Assembly: GCA_963829585.1 (NCBI GenBank)
Contig: CAWHJD010000024.1
Span: 62,001-126,000, forward strand
Reading direction: 5' to 3'
Source: Sva-07 sp963829585
GTDB lineage: Bacteria; Actinomycetota; Acidimicrobiia; Acidimicrobiales; Ilumatobacteraceae
DNA length: 64,000 nucleotides
In this document: positions 44,455 to 54,367 of the stretch, in pieces
Layout: each line of letters opens with the position of its first letter
Position numbering within the stretch: the stretch's first letter is position 1
Program-made: the position numbers and the translations under genes
The notes under the pieces: model-generated
The model's input: only the letters and a program-made list of their open reading frames with translations
Told to the model about the DNA's origin: nothing
Databases searched by the model: none

Positions 44455-45860
44455 GGATGCGGCTCGCCCTGGTCGTCGGGAACGTAGGTCCAGTCCGGCT
44501 GTTTGCGCCAGAACGATTCGTCGTACACCGCTCGGCCATCGGCGAGATCGAGCAGCTTGGGGATCGGGAGACGCCGCGGGCGCGGGCACCGACCGAGTTC
44601 GATGTGCTCGTGGAATTCCTCCGGGAACGCCCGCAGGATGCTCGTCACCACGATCTGTTCCTCCGCGGCGAGGTAGCAGCGACTGCCGTCGGTGACGTGG
44701 CCGAGCCAACCGGTGATCGCGTCGAGGTCGCTGTCGTTGCCGACACCGGTCTCGATGCGTTCGAGATGTTCGGTGATCGCGCTCGAACCCAGTTTGCAGG
44801 GCGGGCATTGACCGCACGACTCGACCGACAAGAACCGTGAGAAGCGGTATGCCGCGTCGACCATGCAGGTCGTGTCGTCGTAGACGATGAATCCCGCCGA
44901 ACCCATACCGCTGCCGACCGCCTGGAAGCCCTCGTAGCTCACCGGCACGTCGAGATCACGAGCGGTCACCACTGCGTTCGCCACCCCCGAGAACACCGCC
45001 TTCACCGATCGGCCCGCGACCAGCCCGCTCCCGACGGCGTCGATCACCGCCCGCAACGGCGTCCCGATCTCGACCTCGCCGACGTCCGGAGCGACGACAT
45101 CGCCGACCACCGTCGTGACGATCGTGCCGGGCGACTCGGTGGTGCCCATCGTGCGAAACCACTCGGCGCCCCGAACCAGGATGTGGGGGATGTTCGAGAG
45201 GGTCTCGACGTTGTTCACGAGCGTCGGATTCGAACCGCCGCTGCGAGGCGAGCCCGTCTCGTTGTCGTGCGACTGCCAACCGAGTTGCGGTGCCGCCGCG
45301 AACAGGCCGTGCAGGTACGGAGGGAGCCAGCGCGGCAAGGGTTCGTTGCCCTCGATCACCTCCAACATCGCCTTCTCCTCGCCGAACAGGTACTCGTCAG
45401 GGCCGGCCACGATCGTCACCTTGCAGTCGCCACAGATCCCGGCAGTCTGGAGCTCCTGCACGGCCCGGGTGACCGCCTCGATCTCGCGTCGGAAGCTCGC
45501 CTTCAGGCAGATGAACGCCTCCGCGGCGCCGATGGCGAACGCAGCGATCGCCACACCTTCGACGAGTTGGTAGGGGTTGGCGCGCAGCAGCGCACGGTCC
45601 TTGAACGTGCCCGGTTCGCCCTCGGCGCCGTTGCAGACCAGGTAGCGCCGACCACCCGTCTGGGCGGCGATGCCCGCCCACTTCTGGCCGGTCGGGAATC
45701 CGCCGCCGCCTCGGCCGCGCAGCCCCGACCTCGCCACGACGTCGATGGTGGCCGTCGCGCCGAGCTCGTGTGCACGCCGGACACCCGCTCCACCGGTGTC
45801 GGTCGCGAGGTACGCGTCGAGCGACCCGATCGGCTCCGTCGGCAACAAGAACGTGCTCAT
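44451..45860 (-). CDS. NuoF-like NADH/FMN flavoprotein (51 kDa subunit type)
   Basis: 469 residues from ATG 45860 (GGAGGACC upstream). Motifs in order: the NADH/FMN-binding GRGGGGFPTGQKW with LVCNGAEGEPGTFKDR, the SLBB-type middle part (LFGEEKAMLEVIEGNEP), the FMN-side ISGVANAV-like SVKAVFSGVANAVV, and the 4Fe-4S ligands SCGQCPPCKLG plus a distant Cys (SRCYLAAEEQ). Such proteins oxidise NAD(P)H and pass electrons to a partner. No NuoE/NuoG/HoxY-type subunit is adjacent, so it may act alone or with a remote partner. The following gene is a coupled Fe-S type regulator. Confidence 0.88.
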   Translation of the reverse strand: MSTFLLPTEPIGSLDAYLATDTGGAGVRRAHELGATATIDVVARSGLRGRGGGGFPTGQKWAGIAAQTGGRRYLVCNGAEGEPGTFKDRALLRANPYQLVEGVAIAAFAIGAAEAFICLKASFRREIEAVTRAVQELQTAGICGDCKVTIVAGPDEYLFGEEKAMLEVIEGNEPLPRWLPPYLHGLFAAAPQLGWQSHDNETGSPRSGGSNPTLVNNVETLSNIPHILVRGAEWFRTMGTTESPGTIVTTVVGDVVAPDVGEVEIGTPLRAVIDAVGSGLVAGRSVKAVFSGVANAVVTARDLDVPVSYEGFQAVGSGMGSAGFIVYDDTTCMVDAAYRFSRFLSVESCGQCPPCKLGSSAITEHLERIETGVGNDSDLDAITGWLGHVTDGSRCYLAAEEQIVVTSILRAFPEEFHEHIELGRCPRPRRLPIPKLLDLADGRAVYDESFWRKQPDWTYVPDDQGEPHP

Positions 45861-46156
45861 CTGCGGGTCCTCCGGTCGTCGTGGCCGACATCCGCGCATC
45901 CCGCCACATTCACCCCGCCATGGTACCCGGTCCATAGTTCCGTTCGGGCGATCTTATCCACGATAGTTCTGTTCATCGCTAGAAAAACAGAGGGCGACGT
46001 TAGCTCGGGTGGGGGTCCGTCTCCGTAGGAACGAAGTTTGTGACGTCTGACGAATGGGTTGAAGCGCGTGGGGGTACGGATTCGAGACGAGACATCCGGA
46101 CGGTCGAGGCTCATCAGGAGCCCCCCAGTCCATTCGAGCGAAGGAGCAACAGCAAC
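45861..46156. other. Divergent intergenic region between NuoF-like gene and exopolysaccharide cluster
   Basis: About 300 bases, AT-richer than its surroundings (e.g. GATCTTATCCACGATAG and GCTAGAAAAACAGAGG), with no credible ORF. It must hold the promoter of the polysaccharide operon (to the right) and that of the NuoF-like gene (to the left). No clear operator palindrome stands out. Confidence 0.5.
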
Positions 46157-47183
46157 ATGAGAGTAGGCGTCGTCGGCTGTGGATACTGGGGGGCCAAGCA
46201 CGTTCGGGTGTTGGCAGCGGCTGCGAGGTCGAACAGGTTGTCATCATCGAACCCGACACGGAGCGTCGAGAGCGACTGCACCGTGCCCACCCGACAACCT
46301 CCACGGCAATCTCGCTGTCCGAAGGGCTCCCATGGTCGATGCCGTGGTGATCGCCACACCGGCACGGACCCATGCGGCGCTCACGCACGTCGTCCTCGAC
46401 GTGGGCAAGCACGTGCTCGTCGAGAAGCCGATGGCCACGTCGGCGAGCGATGCCGTGAGTCTCACCCGGCTCGCCGAGGAGCGGGGTCTGACCCTCATGG
46501 TCGGGCTCACGTTAGAACAAAGAGGCGGTGCAGACGCTGGAGCTCCATCGTCCGCTCCGGTGAGTTGGGCCAACTCAAGTACCTCACCTCGACGCGTTGA
46601 ACCTCGGCCTCTACCAGAGTGACGTCAACGTCATCTGGGACCTTGCTCCCCACGACGTCTCGATCATGAACTATCTGCTCGGCGAGACGCCGACGTCGGT
46701 CAACTGCTGGGGATGGAAGAACCTCGACCACGAGATGGAGGACGTCGCCTACCTGGACCTCACGTACAGCGACGGTCTGAACGCGTTGGTGCAGGTGAGC
46801 TGGCTGCATCCGACGAAGGAGCGCCAGATCACGGCCGTGGGAACCAACGGCATGGCCGTGTACGACGACCTCGAACCCGGGCACCCCATTCGCGTCCACG
46901 ACAAGGGCGCGGCGAGGAACGGCCCGGCCGACACCGTCTCCTACTGGGACGGCGACGTCCGCATGCCCCTCGTGGGCCAGCGTGAAGCCCTGGTGAACGA
47001 GGACGAGCATTTCGTCCACTGCGCGCTCACGGGTGAAACCCCCGCACTGGCGCCCGCAACGGTCTGGCGGTGACGGCGACCCTCGAGGCGGCCCAACGGT
47101 CGCTGAGTGAGCGGCGTCCGGTGGATCTCGCCGAGATCCTCGACGAACTGCCGCTCCCCGAGCACTCGGTGTCGGGCTCGTGA
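46157..47183 (+). CDS. Gfo/Idh/MocA-family sugar dehydrogenase (several frame changes)
   Basis: Starts MRVGVVGCGYWGAKHVRVLA (GxGxxG dinucleotide loop) after GAAGGAG. Frame 1 breaks near 46210; restoring one base gives GCEVEQVVIIEPDTERRERLHRAH. A missing C near 46322 restores MVDAVVIATPARTHAALTHVVLDVGKHVLVEKPMA, the conserved EKP lysine. Others lie near 46510, 46600 and 47065; the natural end is PLPEHSVSGS at 47183, overlapping the next GTG. In the centre, LNLGLYQSDVNVIWDLAPHDVSIMNYLLGETP is standard for the family. It likely oxidises a UDP-sugar in the first step of an amino-sugar route, with the aminotransferase and acetyltransferase that follow (WlbA/B/E-like logic). Confidence 0.82.
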
Positions 47184-48326
47184 GGCCGTCGATTCCGTTC
47201 CTCGATCTCGGTGTGCTGCACGCCGAACTGCGAGACGAGCTCGACGAGGTCTGGGCCGACGTGCTCGACACAGGGGCGTTCGTCGGGGGCGCGTTCGTCG
47301 ACACCTTCGAACATGACTTCGCGTCGTACTGCGGTCGCCGACACGCCATCGGGGTCGCCATCGGGACCGAGCGCTCGAGCTGGTGCTGAGGGCGCTCGAC
47401 ATCGGACCCGGCGACGAGGTCATCGTGCCGACCAACACGTTCTACGCGACGGCCGAGGCCGTTCTGATCTCGGCGCGACACCGATCTTCGTCGATGTGGA
47501 CGCGCACACGTTGCTGGCCACTCCCGCACTGGTCGAGCAGGCGATCGGACCGCGTACCGCGGCGATGATCCCGGTGCATCTCTTCGGGCAGGCCGTGGAT
47601 CTCGACGGCTTCGAGGAGTTGAGCCGCCGGACCGGCGTCGCGATGATCGAGGACGCCGCGCAGGCCCACGGCGCGACGTGGAACGGCCGTCCGGCGGGCT
47701 CCGTCGGTCGTGCCGGCTGCTTCAGCTTCTACCCCGGGAAGAACCTGGGCGCCATCGGCGACGGCGGCGCAGTGGTCACCGACGACGCGCAGCTCGCCGA
47801 CACCATCCGTTCGCTCGCCAACCACGGCCGCGACGCCACTGCGCCGTCCGGTCACGGGCGGGTGGGGCGCAACAGCCGCCTCGACGGCCTCCAGGCCGGC
47901 GTACTCGCACGCAAGTTGCCGCGTCTCGACGCGTGGAACGAGCAACGACGAGCACTCTGGAAGATCTACGACGAGGGATTCGAGGGCAGCGCGGCACGAC
48001 CGGTCGGCGTGGCCGCGGGCGCCACCAGCGTGCACCACCTCGCGGTGATCCGAGTGCCCGAGCGCGACCGGATCCGCGAGCTCCTCGCCGCGGACGGGAT
48101 CGGCACCGGCATCCACTACCCGGTTCCGTGCCACCGCCTCCCGCCGTACGACGCCTCGCCCCAGGGAATCCACCCGAACGCCGAGTCGGCGGCGTCGGAG
48201 ATCCTCAGCCTGCCCATGTATCCCCAGTTGGATCCCGCCGACGCCTCGACCGTGGTCGATGCTGTCCTGTCCGCGCTCGACGATGTGCTCGAGTCGTCGA
48301 GCCGGGTGGGGGCGAGCCATGGCTGA
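47180..48326 (+). CDS. DegT/DnrJ/EryC1-family sugar aminotransferase (two frame changes)
   Basis: GTG 47180 overlaps the dehydrogenase stop. RPSIPFLDLGVLHAELRDELDEVW...DTGAFVGGAFVDTFEHDFASYCG is the family N-terminus. One C is missing near 47372 (then ALELVLRALDIGPGDEVIVPTNTFYATAEAVLIS) and one G near 47478 (then GATPIFVDVDAHT). The PLP-binding Lys is in CFSFYPGKNLGAIGDGGAVVT, preceded by IEDAAQAHGA with the PLP Asp and His. C-terminal GTGIHYPVPCHRLPPYD is also typical. It makes a UDP-amino sugar from the keto sugar. Overlaps the acetyltransferase start (48319). Confidence 0.88.
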
Positions 48327-48939
48327 GTACGCGGCCGAACTGGAGCTCGGCCCCGACGGGCAGCGCGATCCGGGGGTGGTGCTGGGCTACCGCACGGGCA
48401 GGCCGGCCGAGCGCCACCTGACCATCGGGCCGCGCCACCATCTGCGCAGCGGCACGATCATCTACGAGGGCTCGGCCATCGGTGCCGGGTTCCAGACCGG
48501 CCACCAGTCGTCATCGCGAAGAGGACATGACCGGCGAGGAGTGTCGGTGAGGTCGAACTCGGTCGTCGACTACGGCGTCACGATCGGCGACGGCGTGAAG
48601 ATCCACACCAACTGCTACGTCGCCCAACACTCGGAGATCGGCCCATGGGCGTTCCTGGCACCTGGCGTGTCGTTCGCGAACGACCTGTACCCCGGCGACG
48701 AGGAGTCGGCCGCGCTGATGCGTGGACCGATCATCGGCGCCGGGGTGCAGCTGGGTGTCAACGTCACGGTGCTGCCCAAGGTCTCCATCGGCGAGGGCAC
48801 GATGGTCGGCGCCGGTTCGGTCGTCACCCGCGACCTGCCGGGCGGAGTCATTGCCTACGGGAATCCTGCCCGTCCCCATGGGCGGGTCGCGGACCGCACA
48901 CCCATCAGCGAACGTTGGGCCACGACAGGGAGCAGCTGA
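48319..48939 (+). CDS. Hexapeptide-repeat sugar N-acetyltransferase (compensating frame changes)
   Basis: About 206 residues of left-handed beta-helix repeats (YGVTIGDGVKIHTNCYVAQHSEIGPWAFLAPGVSFANDL and AGVQLGVNVTVLPKVSIGEGTMVGAGSVVTRDLP), with the WlbB/PglD-type His in VAQHSE. Between 48500 and 48545 three single bases appear to be missing (ACCA-GTC, ATC-GCG, CGG-TGA); with them restored the text reads VVIREEDMTGEECRVRSNSVVDYG, which is the family form. It uses acetyl-CoA on the amino sugar made by the previous two enzymes. Then follows the glycosylphosphotransferase. Confidence 0.82.
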   Translation: MAEYAAELELGPDGQRDPGVVLGYRTGRPAERHLTIGPRHHLRSGTIIYEGSAIGAGFQTGHQSSSRRGHDRRGVSVRSNSVVDYGVTIGDGVKIHTNCYVAQHSEIGPWAFLAPGVSFANDLYPGDEESAALMRGPIIGAGVQLGVNVTVLPKVSIGEGTMVGAGSVVTRDLPGGVIAYGNPARPHGRVADRTPISERWATTGSS

Positions 48940-48941
48940 CC

Positions 48942-49673
48942 GTGCTCGAGTTCAGCCCCGTCGTCGCCGACGAGCCACGCCAATTCGCCGTCGCCGTGCT
49001 GGCCCGACGCAAGCACACCCGTTTCGAACGCGTCGAGCGGGCGATCGACGTCGTGGTGGCGGCACTCCTGCTGGTGGTCGCCGCACCGCTGATGGCGATC
49101 GTCGCCATCCTGGTCAGGGTCGAGAGCCCCGGGCCCGCCATCTATCGCGGACCGCGGCTCGGCCTCGGCGGCCGACCGTTCACCGTCTTCAAATTCCGTT
49201 CGATGCGCACGGACACCGACGACGAGCTTGCACCGCCGCTACGTACTCGGACTGTTGCGCGGCGAGAGCGCCGAGAAGAGCCATGCCGCGGGAAGCGGCG
49301 GAGCCGGCCGACAGTGCCGTGTTGTACAAGCTGCACGACGATCCCCGTGTCACCGGGTCGGTCGCTGGATCCGCGCCACGACCATCGACGAGCTGCCGCA
49401 GCTCGTCAACGTCCTGCGCGGAGAGATGAGCCTCGTCGGACCCCGCCCCGAGGTGCCGTACGCGCTCGAAGGCTACGACGACTGGCAGTACGAGCGCTTC
49501 TCCGTTCGCCCCGGGCTCACCGGGCTCTGGCAGGTCTCCGGACGCGGCGACCTCTCGCCCGCGAGATGCTCACGCTCGACGTCGAGTACGCCCGGCGCCG
49601 CAGCCTGCGTCTCGACATGGCGATCATCGCCCGAACCATTCCGGCGGTGCTCCGACGGAAGGGCGCGAGCTGA
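48942..49673 (+). CDS. Undecaprenyl-phosphate sugar phosphotransferase (WcaJ/PglC type), frame-broken
   Basis: GTG 48942 gives LEFSPVVADE, then RAIDVVVAALLLVVAAPLMAIVAILVRVESPGPAIYRGPRLGLGGRPFTVFKFRSMRTDTDDE, the membrane helix and catalytic start of polyprenyl glycosylphosphotransferases. In the next frames come DSAVLYKLHDDPRVT, RATTIDELPQLVNVLRGEMSLVGPRPEVPYALEGY, and RPGLTGLWQVSGRGDLS, then DVEYARRRSLRLDMAIIARTIPAVL. Motifs KFRSM, DELPQL and VGPRP are intact. It starts each lipid-linked repeat unit. Breaks lie near 49225, 49290-49360 and 49560. It ends TGATG with the next gene. Confidence 0.85.
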   Translation: MLEFSPVVADEPRQFAVAVLARRKHTRFERVERAIDVVVAALLLVVAAPLMAIVAILVRVESPGPAIYRGPRLGLGGRPFTVFKFRSMRTDTDDELAPPLRTRTVARRERREEPCRGKRRSRPTVPCCTSCTTIPVSPGRSLDPRHDHRRAAAARQRPARRDEPRRTPPRGAVRARRLRRLAVRALLRSPRAHRALAGLRTRRPLAREMLTLDVEYARRRSLRLDMAIIARTIPAVLRRKGAS

Positions 49674-50708
49674 TGGCCGCCCCGGAGCGTCGCGACGTGA
49701 TGGTGGTCGGCTGGACCCGTCGTGGCGACCGCCTCGTCGAGCTGGCCGAGGAGATCGGCGGTGAGGCGCGGGTGATCTTCACACCACGACTGGGAGCACG
49801 ACCGCTCATCGCGCTGCGGTACCTGTCGTGTGCCGCCTTGATGATCACTCATCTGGTGCGCGAACGGCCCCGCACCATCGTGGTCGTCAACCCACCGCTG
49901 TGGCCGGGAGTCATCGGTTGGCTCTACGCCCGATTGGCCGGAGCCCACTTCCTGCTCGACAGTCATCCCGGCGGTTTCGGCGCCCAGGGCCACAGGGTCG
50001 AACAGCGCTTCCAGTGGCTGCACCGATTCCTGGTCGAGCGGTCCGACGGCGTTCTGGTGGCGAGCTCGCCCTGGGTCGACGTGGTCGAGTCGTGGGGCGG
50101 CCGCGCACGCGTCGTGCACGAGCCACCGCGCGACCGGGCGCACTCGCCGCGGGTCGCGTCGACCACCGGGGGCTCCGCGACCACCGCTGAGGGCTCCAGT
50201 CGACCGGTGGTGCTCTTCGTCTGCATCTTCGCACCGACGAGCCGATCGCCGAGGTGTTGGAAGCGGCCCGGATGCGACCCGACTGCGACTGGTGGATCAC
50301 CGGTGACCCGTCACGCGCGTCCGCGGAGGTCCTGGCGACGGCCGCCTCCAACGTCCACTTCACCGGGTATCTCGGCCCCGACGAATTCGACGCCGCCCTC
50401 GGCCGGGCCGATGTCGTGCTCGCGTTGACCACGGAGCCGACGTCGGTGATGCGCGCGGGTTCGAGGCGGTCGACGCCCGCCGGCCCCTGGTGGTGAGCGA
50501 CTTCCCGGCCGTGACCGATTCCTTCCGTACGCGACGCCCACCGCCAACGACGGCACGTCGATCGCACGAGCGGTCGGCAGCGTCGTCGACGATCTGGAGA
50601 CCGCACGGGCCTCCACCGAACTCGCCCATCGCGACCACATCGAGCGCTGGGACCGCCAGCTGGCGGGACTGTGCGATCTCATCGACGGCGGAGACCGCGA
50701 CCGCGTGA
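49673..50708 (+). CDS. Glycosyltransferase, GT4-like (frame-broken)
   Basis: The N-terminal half (MAAPERRDVMVVGWTRRGDRLVELAEEIGGEARVIF..., HFLLDSHPGGFGAQGHRVEQRFQWLHRFLVERSDGVLVASSPWVDVV) has a GT-B fold acceptor domain. After a break near 50235 the C-terminal part reads LEAARMRPDCDWWITGDPSRASAEVLATAASNVHFTGYLGPDEFDAALGRADVVLALT, then, after another break near 50460, FEAVDARRPLVVSDFPAVTDSF, where the GT4-type nucleotide-sugar Glu is expected. Sugar specificity unknown. The stop at 50706-50708 overlaps the next GTG (50705). Confidence 0.72.
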
Positions 50709-52205
50709 CGATCACCGACACCACACGGCGTCCGGCAACGGAGTTCTCGGGCGGCGAGGGCCTCGACCGCTTCCGCGCGCCCCATCCGGCGCTCGTGGTC
50801 ACGGGCGTCGTGATCCTCGCGTTGGTCGTGTCGGGAGCAACGTTGATCGGACCGGCGGCCGCGATCGCATTGGCTGTCCTCGGCGCCGTGACCCTGATCG
50901 TGCTGACACGACCGGCCCTTGCGGTACTGATCGTCACCGCGCTCGTGCCCGTCACCTCGGGAGTCAGGCGGGGTTACCCGGTGCCCGGGCTGCGGTTGTC
51001 GGAGGTGCTGCTGCTCCTCTTCTCGGATCCGTCCTCCTGACCGGGTGGAACGGATGGCGACCCCGATGGTCGGCGCTCGACTGGGGAACCCTCGGATACA
51101 CGGTCGCGACCGTCGTGTTCGCCTCCGCCGGGGCGGTCACCAACGCGATGAGCGTCGGTCCTGGCACGTTGTTCGCGCTGTTGCTCCCGGTGCAGTTCCT
51201 GCTGTTGACGCGGGTCACGAGTGTCACCCTCACCACCTACCAGCTCCGCCGCTCGGCACTCCGACTTGTCCTGATGGCGAGCGTCCCGGTGAGCGTGATC
51301 GCATTGCTGCAGTACCTCGATGTCGGCCCGGTGCGCAACATGATCGTCGAGCTCACGGGAGCCGAGAACTTCGACCGGGCGCAGGAACTGGGCTTCGCCG
51401 CACGGGCAACGGGACCGTTCGACCACTGGCACGTGCTGGCCGGGTACCTGCTCCCCGTGGTGTTGCTCGGCGTGGCGCTGCTCTTCGATCGGACTCAGCA
51501 GATCATGTCGACGGGCGGCCTCGCCGCCTGCGTGGGTGCAGCCGTCATCGCGATGGCCCTCACCCTCACGTTCACAACGGCGTTCGGCCTGCTCGTCGGC
51601 GTGGGCCTCATCGCCGCGAGGGCGGGACGACTCGGTCGATTCCTCCAGGTCGGCGCAGTCGCCACCCTGGTACTCGCCGCCGTACTGGGGCCGTCGATGG
51701 GCGATCGGATCACCGAACAGTTCGAACCGCGCGCCGGACGCCAGCGTGCATCCTTCGTCCCCGAGTCGGTCGACTATCGCTTCGAGGTGTGGCAGGAGCA
51801 GTACCTCCCTGCCGTGGCCGAGCGTCCGGTGCTCGGCTACGGGCCGGAACTTCCTGACTCGATCACCTGGGTCTACACCGAGTCGATGTACCTGAGCCTG
51901 CAACTGCTCGGTGGCCTGCCGCTCGTGCTCGCGTTCGGGGCGCTGGTCCTGACGTTCTTCACGTCCATGGCACCGGGCGAGCGTTCTCGTGACCCGTCGG
52001 TGTGGGCGCCGGCACGGGCTGTCATCGCGGTGACGATCGTCCTCATACCGATGCATGCGATCTTCCCCTACTTCGCGAGCCCCGGCCTGCCCCACCTGGT
52101 GTGGCTCCTCGCCGGTGTCGCCTCGGCGGTCGATGGGCACAACAGGAGCACTCCGGAGACCGAACCGACGAAGCCTCCGCAACGACGATCCGAGCCCGGT
52201 GGTGA
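50705..52205 (+). CDS. O-antigen polymerase/ligase-like membrane protein (Wzy type), frame-broken
   Basis: The N-terminus has spans ALVVTGVVILALVVSGATLIG, AIALAVLGAVTLIVLT and AVLIVTALVPVTSGV, then a break near 51020. The main part follows with about eight more hydrophobic helices (LGYTVATVVFASAGAV, LLPVQFLLLTRVTSVTLT, VLMASVPVSVIALLQYL, HVLAGYLLPVVLLGVALLF, VIAMALTLTFTTAFGLLVGVG, AVATLVLAAVLG and others) and a long loop (FEVWQEQYLPAVAERPVLGYGP) as in Wzy/WaaL proteins. It likely polymerises the repeat unit on the outer face of the membrane. The natural stop (TGA at 52203-52205) overlaps the next GTG start; a last frame change near 52180 is needed to reach it. Confidence 0.75.
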
Positions 52206-53037
52206 GTTCTCTCGCGTCACGACCCCGGCCAGTGCGGACGTCGGTCGTGATCACCACGCACAATCGGCGCCACCTCCTCGAACGACACTTGCCGATCCTG
52301 TTGAACGATCCCGCCGCCACCGAAGTGGTCGTCGTCAACGACGGATCCAGCGACGACACTGCCGCGTTTCTCACCGAACTGGCCGACCACCATCCGCACC
52401 TCGTCGCCGTCGACATCCCCAACGGCGGACCCGACAACGCCCGGCGTATCGGCGTCCAGCGCGCCACGGGCGATCTCGTCGTGCTGATGGACGACGACGT
52501 GGAACCCACCGACTCGATGATCAGCCGGCACGTCGGTCACCACGGCCGACGAGACGATCTGGTGGTGGTGGGCTACATGCCGATCGGTACGACGACGAGC
52601 AGAACGTCGCCACCGCCGCCTACGCACACGACTACGAGAGCGTCATGGCGCGCTACGAGAGCGATCCGAGCCGGATCCTCTTCGACCTCTGGAACGGGCA
52701 CATCTCGCTCCGCCGTGACGCCTACCTGCGAGCGTGCGAGGGCGACGACCCGTGGCCTCGCCGAGCCTTCTACGAGGATCGGAACGTCGGTCTGCGCCTC
52801 CACCGGCTGGGCCTCGTCGGGCGGTTCGACCGAGAGCTGATGGCGAGCCATCACCACGTCGGTGATCTCCGCAGCTTCCGCCGCATCGCACGGGCGATGG
52901 GGTACGGCGACCGCCTGCTGCACGAACGGCATCCGGATCTGCTCGGACCGTACGACCCCGACGAGTGGGTCGACGATCTTGCGCTCCCCCTCCGATGGGT
53001 CGTCCGGCTGGGCAACCTACCCGGCGCCAGGCACTGA
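52202..53037 (+). CDS. GT2-family glycosyltransferase (one frame change)
   Basis: GTG 52202 (or 52199) begins the chain; the GT-A start is TSVVITTHNRRHLLERHLPILL, followed by ATEVVVVNDGSSDDTAAFL and the DxD metal motif GDLVVLMDDDVEPTDSM. Near 52590 the frame changes and continues RYDDEQNVATAAYAHDYESVMARY...FDLWNGHISLRRDAYLR...FYEDRNVGLRLHRLGLVGRF with the ED-type catalytic region, ending GNLPGARH at 53037. A possible longer C-terminus (TALLDKTERLAR, in other frames) lies between 53037 and 53186. Adds a sugar to the lipid-linked repeat unit. Confidence 0.82.
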
Positions 53038-53175
53038 CGGCCCTGCTCGATAAGACCGAGCGGCTGGCGAGAGCGCCGGATGGAACCGGTGGCCAACCGC
53101 ACTGCGCGCTTGATGCGCCGGATGGAGCTGCGGATCGGTGCCCGTCATCGCGCCGTGACGCGCGGAGGGGCAACG

Positions 53176-54258
53176 ATGCGCGTTGAACATCGGTTCGCCG
53201 CGCTGTTGCTGGCCCTGACGATGGTCGGCGCCTGCACGAGTGAGGGTGGCGTGGGACCCACGGCAACGGCCGCAACCCCCACATCGACGCGCGACGCGTG
53301 TCGTCGACGACCGGCTGGTCGACTGAGCTGGCGAGGCGTGCTGTTGCTGGGGTCGACGCTCGATGCCTTCCCCTTCTACCTCTCCGACGGCGAGGTCGAC
53401 CGGTCGGTGATGGTGGAGTCCCGACGCAACGTCGAGCACCTCGACAGGATCCTCGACCGCATGGTCGAACTCGGCTTCGACACCGTCCGGGTGCCGCTCG
53501 GTACGGAAGCGTGGGCGCAGGACATCGACGCGCTCACTGCCGAGGAATGGCTCGCTCGGGTCGAGCGGATCGTCTCCGAAGCTGCCGACGAGGGATCCAC
53601 GTGATCTTCACGTGGTGGGACGCCTGACGCTCGGCAGCGAGTGGCCGCACCGGTACGAGGAGTCGTTCGAGTTCATGCGGGCTGTCGACGAACGGGTCGG
53701 CGACGAACCAACGTGATGATCGAACCGATGAACGAACGCGGGAGATCACCTGGGACGAGTGGCTCGAGGCCACCTCGGCGACCGTGCGATTCTGGAGGGA
53801 GGAACTCGGCTACGACGGTGTCCTGGTCCTCGACACGATCGACTGGTCGTGGTCGTTCGATCCGGAGGCTGCCGACGATCTGCTGGAGCTGGACGCCGAC
53901 CTGCTCGGGCGACCCAACCTCCTGTTCGCGATCCATCGTTACGCCAACGACCGCACTTGCTTCTGCGACGACGAACCGCGGAGTGGGACCGCACCGTCGG
54001 GCGATACATCGACGAGTACCCGATCATCGTCACCGAGGTCGGCAACTTCAACGAAGGTCGTCCACCGCAACCGAGTGGGTCGAGGAATTCGTCGGTCATC
54101 TGGTGACCGACGGTGTCGACAGCGGGCTCAACGGGGTGTTGGCGTTCACCTGGCAGTGGGAGGACGAGAACACGATGACCGAACCGGACGGGGTGACTCT
54201 CACGCTGTTCGGCACCCAGATCGTCGACCTGATGTCGTCGGGATCCGAGCCGTCGTGA
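53176..54258 (+). CDS. GH5-like glycoside hydrolase lipoprotein (frame-broken)
   Basis: ATG 53176 follows GGAGGGG. The lipoprotein signal is FAALLLALTMVGAC (Cys about residue 18). WRGVLLLGSTLDAFPFYLSDGEVDRSVMV and HLDRILDRMVELGFDTVRVPLG are the GH5 first strands; GIHVIFTWWDALTLG, VMIEPMNE (followed, if one C is restored at 53736, by PREITWDEW, giving the general acid/base of the NEP motif), and IIVTEVGNFNEG (nucleophile Glu region) follow. So both catalytic glutamates are present. Placed inside an exopolysaccharide operon, it probably trims or processes the polymer at the cell surface. Breaks near 53290, 53602, 53736, 53980 and 54062. Confidence 0.78.
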
Positions 54259-54367
54259 GGAGCGAGCGCGTGAGGATTTGGCGCCGACCGCAGCGGGTAG
54301 TTCTCCCGTCGCATCGCCTGGTGCCCTGTACCGAGCGCGTCCCATCTCGACGAAACGGAGGCAGAAC

